A stretch of 64,000 nucleotides of DNA from Streptomyces sp. NBC_00820 (lineage in GTDB: Bacteria > Actinomycetota > Actinomycetes > Streptomycetales > Streptomycetaceae): assembly GCF_036347055.1 (NCBI RefSeq), contig NZ_CP108882.1:4290501-4354500 (forward strand). The letters run 5' to 3'. Below are positions 62,366-64,000 of the stretch, one piece after another. Each line of letters opens with the position of its first letter. Within the stretch, counting starts at the first letter, position 1. Below the pieces are notes generated by a model. That model ran no database searches. It saw only the letters and a list, made by a program, of their open reading frames with translations, and was not told where the DNA came from. Position numbers and translations under genes: made by a program.

Positions 62366-63470
62366 CACCCTTCTCATCGCGCTCTACGCCTTCCTCGGAG
62401 CCGCCGCCACCGGGCTCGTGGGGGCCGGGGTGCTGCGGGTGATCCGGCGGCGTTCGCTGACCGCGTCGCTCGCCGTGGTGGCCGCCGTCGGGGTGGTGGC
62501 CATGCTCGCCGGGACCATGGCGGTGGCGCAGGCGATGTTCCTGTCCGCGCACGACCTGCGGGTCGTCACCACGGTCGTCGCCATGGCGGCCGCGGTCTCG
62601 CTGCTCACGGCGCTCCTGCTCGGCCGCTGGGTCGTCGCGCGCAGCCGCGAACTCACCGACGCCGCCCGGCATTTCGGCGACGGCGGCGCCTTCGCCGCGC
62701 CCGCCGTGCCGGCCACCGCCGAACTCGACGCCCTCAGCCGCGAGTTGGCGGCGACAAGCGCCAGACTGGCCGCCTCGCGGGAGCGGGAGCGCGCCCTGGA
62801 GGCGTCCCGGCGTGAACTCGTCGCCTGGATCTCGCACGACCTGCGCACCCCGCTCGCCGGCCTGCGCGCCATGTCGGAGGCGCTGGAGGACGGTGTGGCC
62901 GCCGACCCCGCCCGCTACCTCAGGCAGATCCGCGCCGAGGTGGAACGCCTCAACGGCATGGTCGGCGATCTCTTCGAACTCTCCCGCATCCACGCCGGAA
63001 CGCTCCCCCTCAGCCCTGCCCGGATCTCGCTCTACGACCTGGTCGGCGACGTCCTCGCGGGGGTCGGACCACTCGCCCGCGAGCACGGTGTACGGCTGGT
63101 CGGGGACGGCGTGGAGCCGGTGCCGGTCGAGGTGGACGGCAAGGAGATGAGCCGGGTCCTGGCCAATCTCCTGGTGAACGCCATCCGCCGTACCCCCGCC
63201 GACGGCACGGTCGCCATCGCCGCCGAACGGGCGCCCGACGGCGTCGTGTTGTCGGTGACGGACGGCTGCGGAGGCATCCCCGAGGACGACCTGCCCCGCG
63301 TCTTCGACACCGGCTGGCGCGGCACCGACGCCCGGACACCTCCGGCGGGCGCGGGGCTGGGGCTGGCGATCGTACGGGGGATCGTGGAGGCCCACCGGGG
63401 CCGGGCGACCGTACGGAACATCCCCGGCGGCTGCCGTTTCGAGGTGACCCTGCCGGCGGCGGAGGCGTAG
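62358..63470 (+). CDS. Sensor histidine kinase
   Basis: The 370-aa protein has two TM helices (LIALYAFLGAAATGLVGAGV and a following pair near 35-90) and a HAMP-like linker. The dimerisation H-box is AWISHDLRTPLAG (His near residue 160). The GHKL domain has N-box LLVNAIRRTP and G-boxes VTDGCGGIPEDD and GLGLAIVRG. It has almost no extracytoplasmic domain, so it senses a membrane-level or cytoplasmic signal. Partner of the overlapping response regulator. Confidence 0.93.
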   Translation: MRDTLLIALYAFLGAAATGLVGAGVLRVIRRRSLTASLAVVAAVGVVAMLAGTMAVAQAMFLSAHDLRVVTTVVAMAAAVSLLTALLLGRWVVARSRELTDAARHFGDGGAFAAPAVPATAELDALSRELAATSARLAASRERERALEASRRELVAWISHDLRTPLAGLRAMSEALEDGVAADPARYLRQIRAEVERLNGMVGDLFELSRIHAGTLPLSPARISLYDLVGDVLAGVGPLAREHGVRLVGDGVEPVPVEVDGKEMSRVLANLLVNAIRRTPADGTVAIAAERAPDGVVLSVTDGCGGIPEDDLPRVFDTGWRGTDARTPPAGAGLGLAIVRGIVEAHRGRATVRNIPGGCRFEVTLPAAEA

Positions 63471-63520
63471 GGGATCAGGTCCGGGGGCGTGTCCCACACC
63501 CGTCCCGAGGAGCCGCCCGC

Positions 63521-64000
63521 TCACCGAGCCCGCGCGAACTCCCGCATCCCCTCGGCGAACCCGATCTCCGGCTTCCACCCCAGCTCCGCCCGCAGCCGGG
63601 AGGAGTCCGCCGTGATGTGCCGGACGTCGCCCAGGCGGTACTCGCCGGTGATCACCGGGTCGGGGCCACCGTAGGCGGCGGACAGGGCGCGGGCCAGGTC
63701 GCCCACGGTGTGGGGCTCGCCGCTGCCGGTGTTGTACGCGGTGAGGGTGCCGGGGCGTGCCGGGGACGTCAGCGCGGTCACGTTGGCGGCGGCCACGTCC
63801 CGTACGTGGACGAAGTCCCGCCGCTGGGCCCCGTCCTCGAACACGCGCGGCGGCGCACCGCGTTCGAGGGCCGAGCGGAAGAAGGAGGCGACACCGGCGT
63901 ACGGAGTGTCGCGGGGCATCCGGGGGCCGTACACGTTGTGGTAGCGCAGCGAGACGGCCGTGCCGTGCGTGGCGCGCGCCCAGGCGGCGGCCAGGTGTTC
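63521..64000 (-). CDS. C-terminal part of an NAD-dependent sugar epimerase/dehydratase (5' end outside window)
   Basis: The visible 159 residues end with RDFVHVRDVAAANVTAL, YNTGSGEPHTVGDLARAL and LRAELGWKPEIGFAEGMREF. These are the substrate-binding and C-terminal parts of the extended SDR family, such as UDP-glucose 4-epimerase and dTDP-glucose dehydratase. Upstream the frame runs open to the window edge with RYHNVYGPRMP. The NAD-binding start is not visible, so the exact substrate is not assigned. Confidence 0.9.
   Translation of the reverse strand, partial: EHLAAAWARATHGTAVSLRYHNVYGPRMPRDTPYAGVASFFRSALERGAPPRVFEDGAQRRDFVHVRDVAAANVTALTSPARPGTLTAYNTGSGEPHTVGDLARALSAAYGGPDPVITGEYRLGDVRHITADSSRLRAELGWKPEIGFAEGMREFARAR

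Noticed and set aside
1..64000. tRNA, rRNA, insertion sequences, integrase or prophage modules
   Set aside because: No cloverleaf-like sequence, transposase or integrase motifs, or terminal inverted repeats were seen anywhere in the window by reading; a covariance search was not possible.

Overview
The window looks like a stretch of core Streptomyces chromosome. It has very high GC, codons ending almost always in G or C, GTG and TTG starts, GGAGG-type ribosome binding sites, and families typical of that genus: DUF4142, DUF6458, DUF6445, LURP-one, XRE-TPR, SpoIIE-type PP2C phosphatases, a mycothiol-type DinB protein and a close homologue of the Streptomyces K15 DD-transpeptidase. I see no phage, insertion sequence, CRISPR array, rRNA or tRNA. 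The gene content resembles the region around the bkd, aspS and metG genes of model streptomycetes as I remember it; synteny was not tested.

Layout. 1-2 kb: tail of a membrane-anchored, probably Ser/Thr kinase-type protein, then an APH-fold phosphotransferase. 2.3-6 kb: a branched-chain 2-oxoacid dehydrogenase operon (E1 alpha, E1 beta, E2), preceded by a palindrome-bearing leader and closed by a strong hairpin terminator. 6-10 kb: a MurJ-type flippase, a BRO-N protein and a K15-type DD-peptidase. 10-16.8 kb: a GntR-MFS operon, a methyltransferase, a mycothiol-type DinB protein, a nitrilase-fold amidase, a LURP-one protein and a GlxA-type regulator. 16.8-25.9 kb: a cupin, a thioredoxin-NHL protein, DUF6458, M18 aminopeptidase, a FadE5-like acyl-CoA dehydrogenase with paired operator-like repeats, SseB-like protein, pirin and an AI-2E family permease. 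25.9-33.6 kb: a PAS-GAF-phosphatase-kinase regulator, aspS, an AbiEii-like nucleotidyltransferase with a small Rpn-family remnant, DoxX and metG.

33.8-49.4 kb: a vWA protein with a very long Ala/Glu-rich region, a FUSC-type protein, an alpha/beta hydrolase divergent from a MocR regulator with two direct-repeat operators, two small-membrane or phosphatase genes, an uncharacterised protein, an LCP envelope ligase, an XRE-TPR regulator divergent from a possible small secreted peptide, and a lipoprotein. 49.8-57 kb: a GH13 alpha-glucosidase, DUF4142, DUF6445, DUF7144, a truncated DUF4328 remnant, a GlpF-type channel and a multispanning GT-C-like protein. 57-64 kb: a SUOX-fold oxidoreductase fused to a cytochrome b-like membrane part, a tightly packed GT2/DUF2064/methyltransferase operon, a divergent two-component system and the end of a sugar epimerase gene.

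Most of the window is ordinary housekeeping and regulatory sequence. The points most worth a second look are the XRE-TPR/small secreted ORF pair, the twin TACC-N4-AGTAA repeats before the acyl-CoA dehydrogenase close to pirin, the MocR direct repeats, the perfect palindrome before the dehydrogenase operon, and the GT2/DUF2064/methyltransferase/Mo-oxidoreductase/two-component block.
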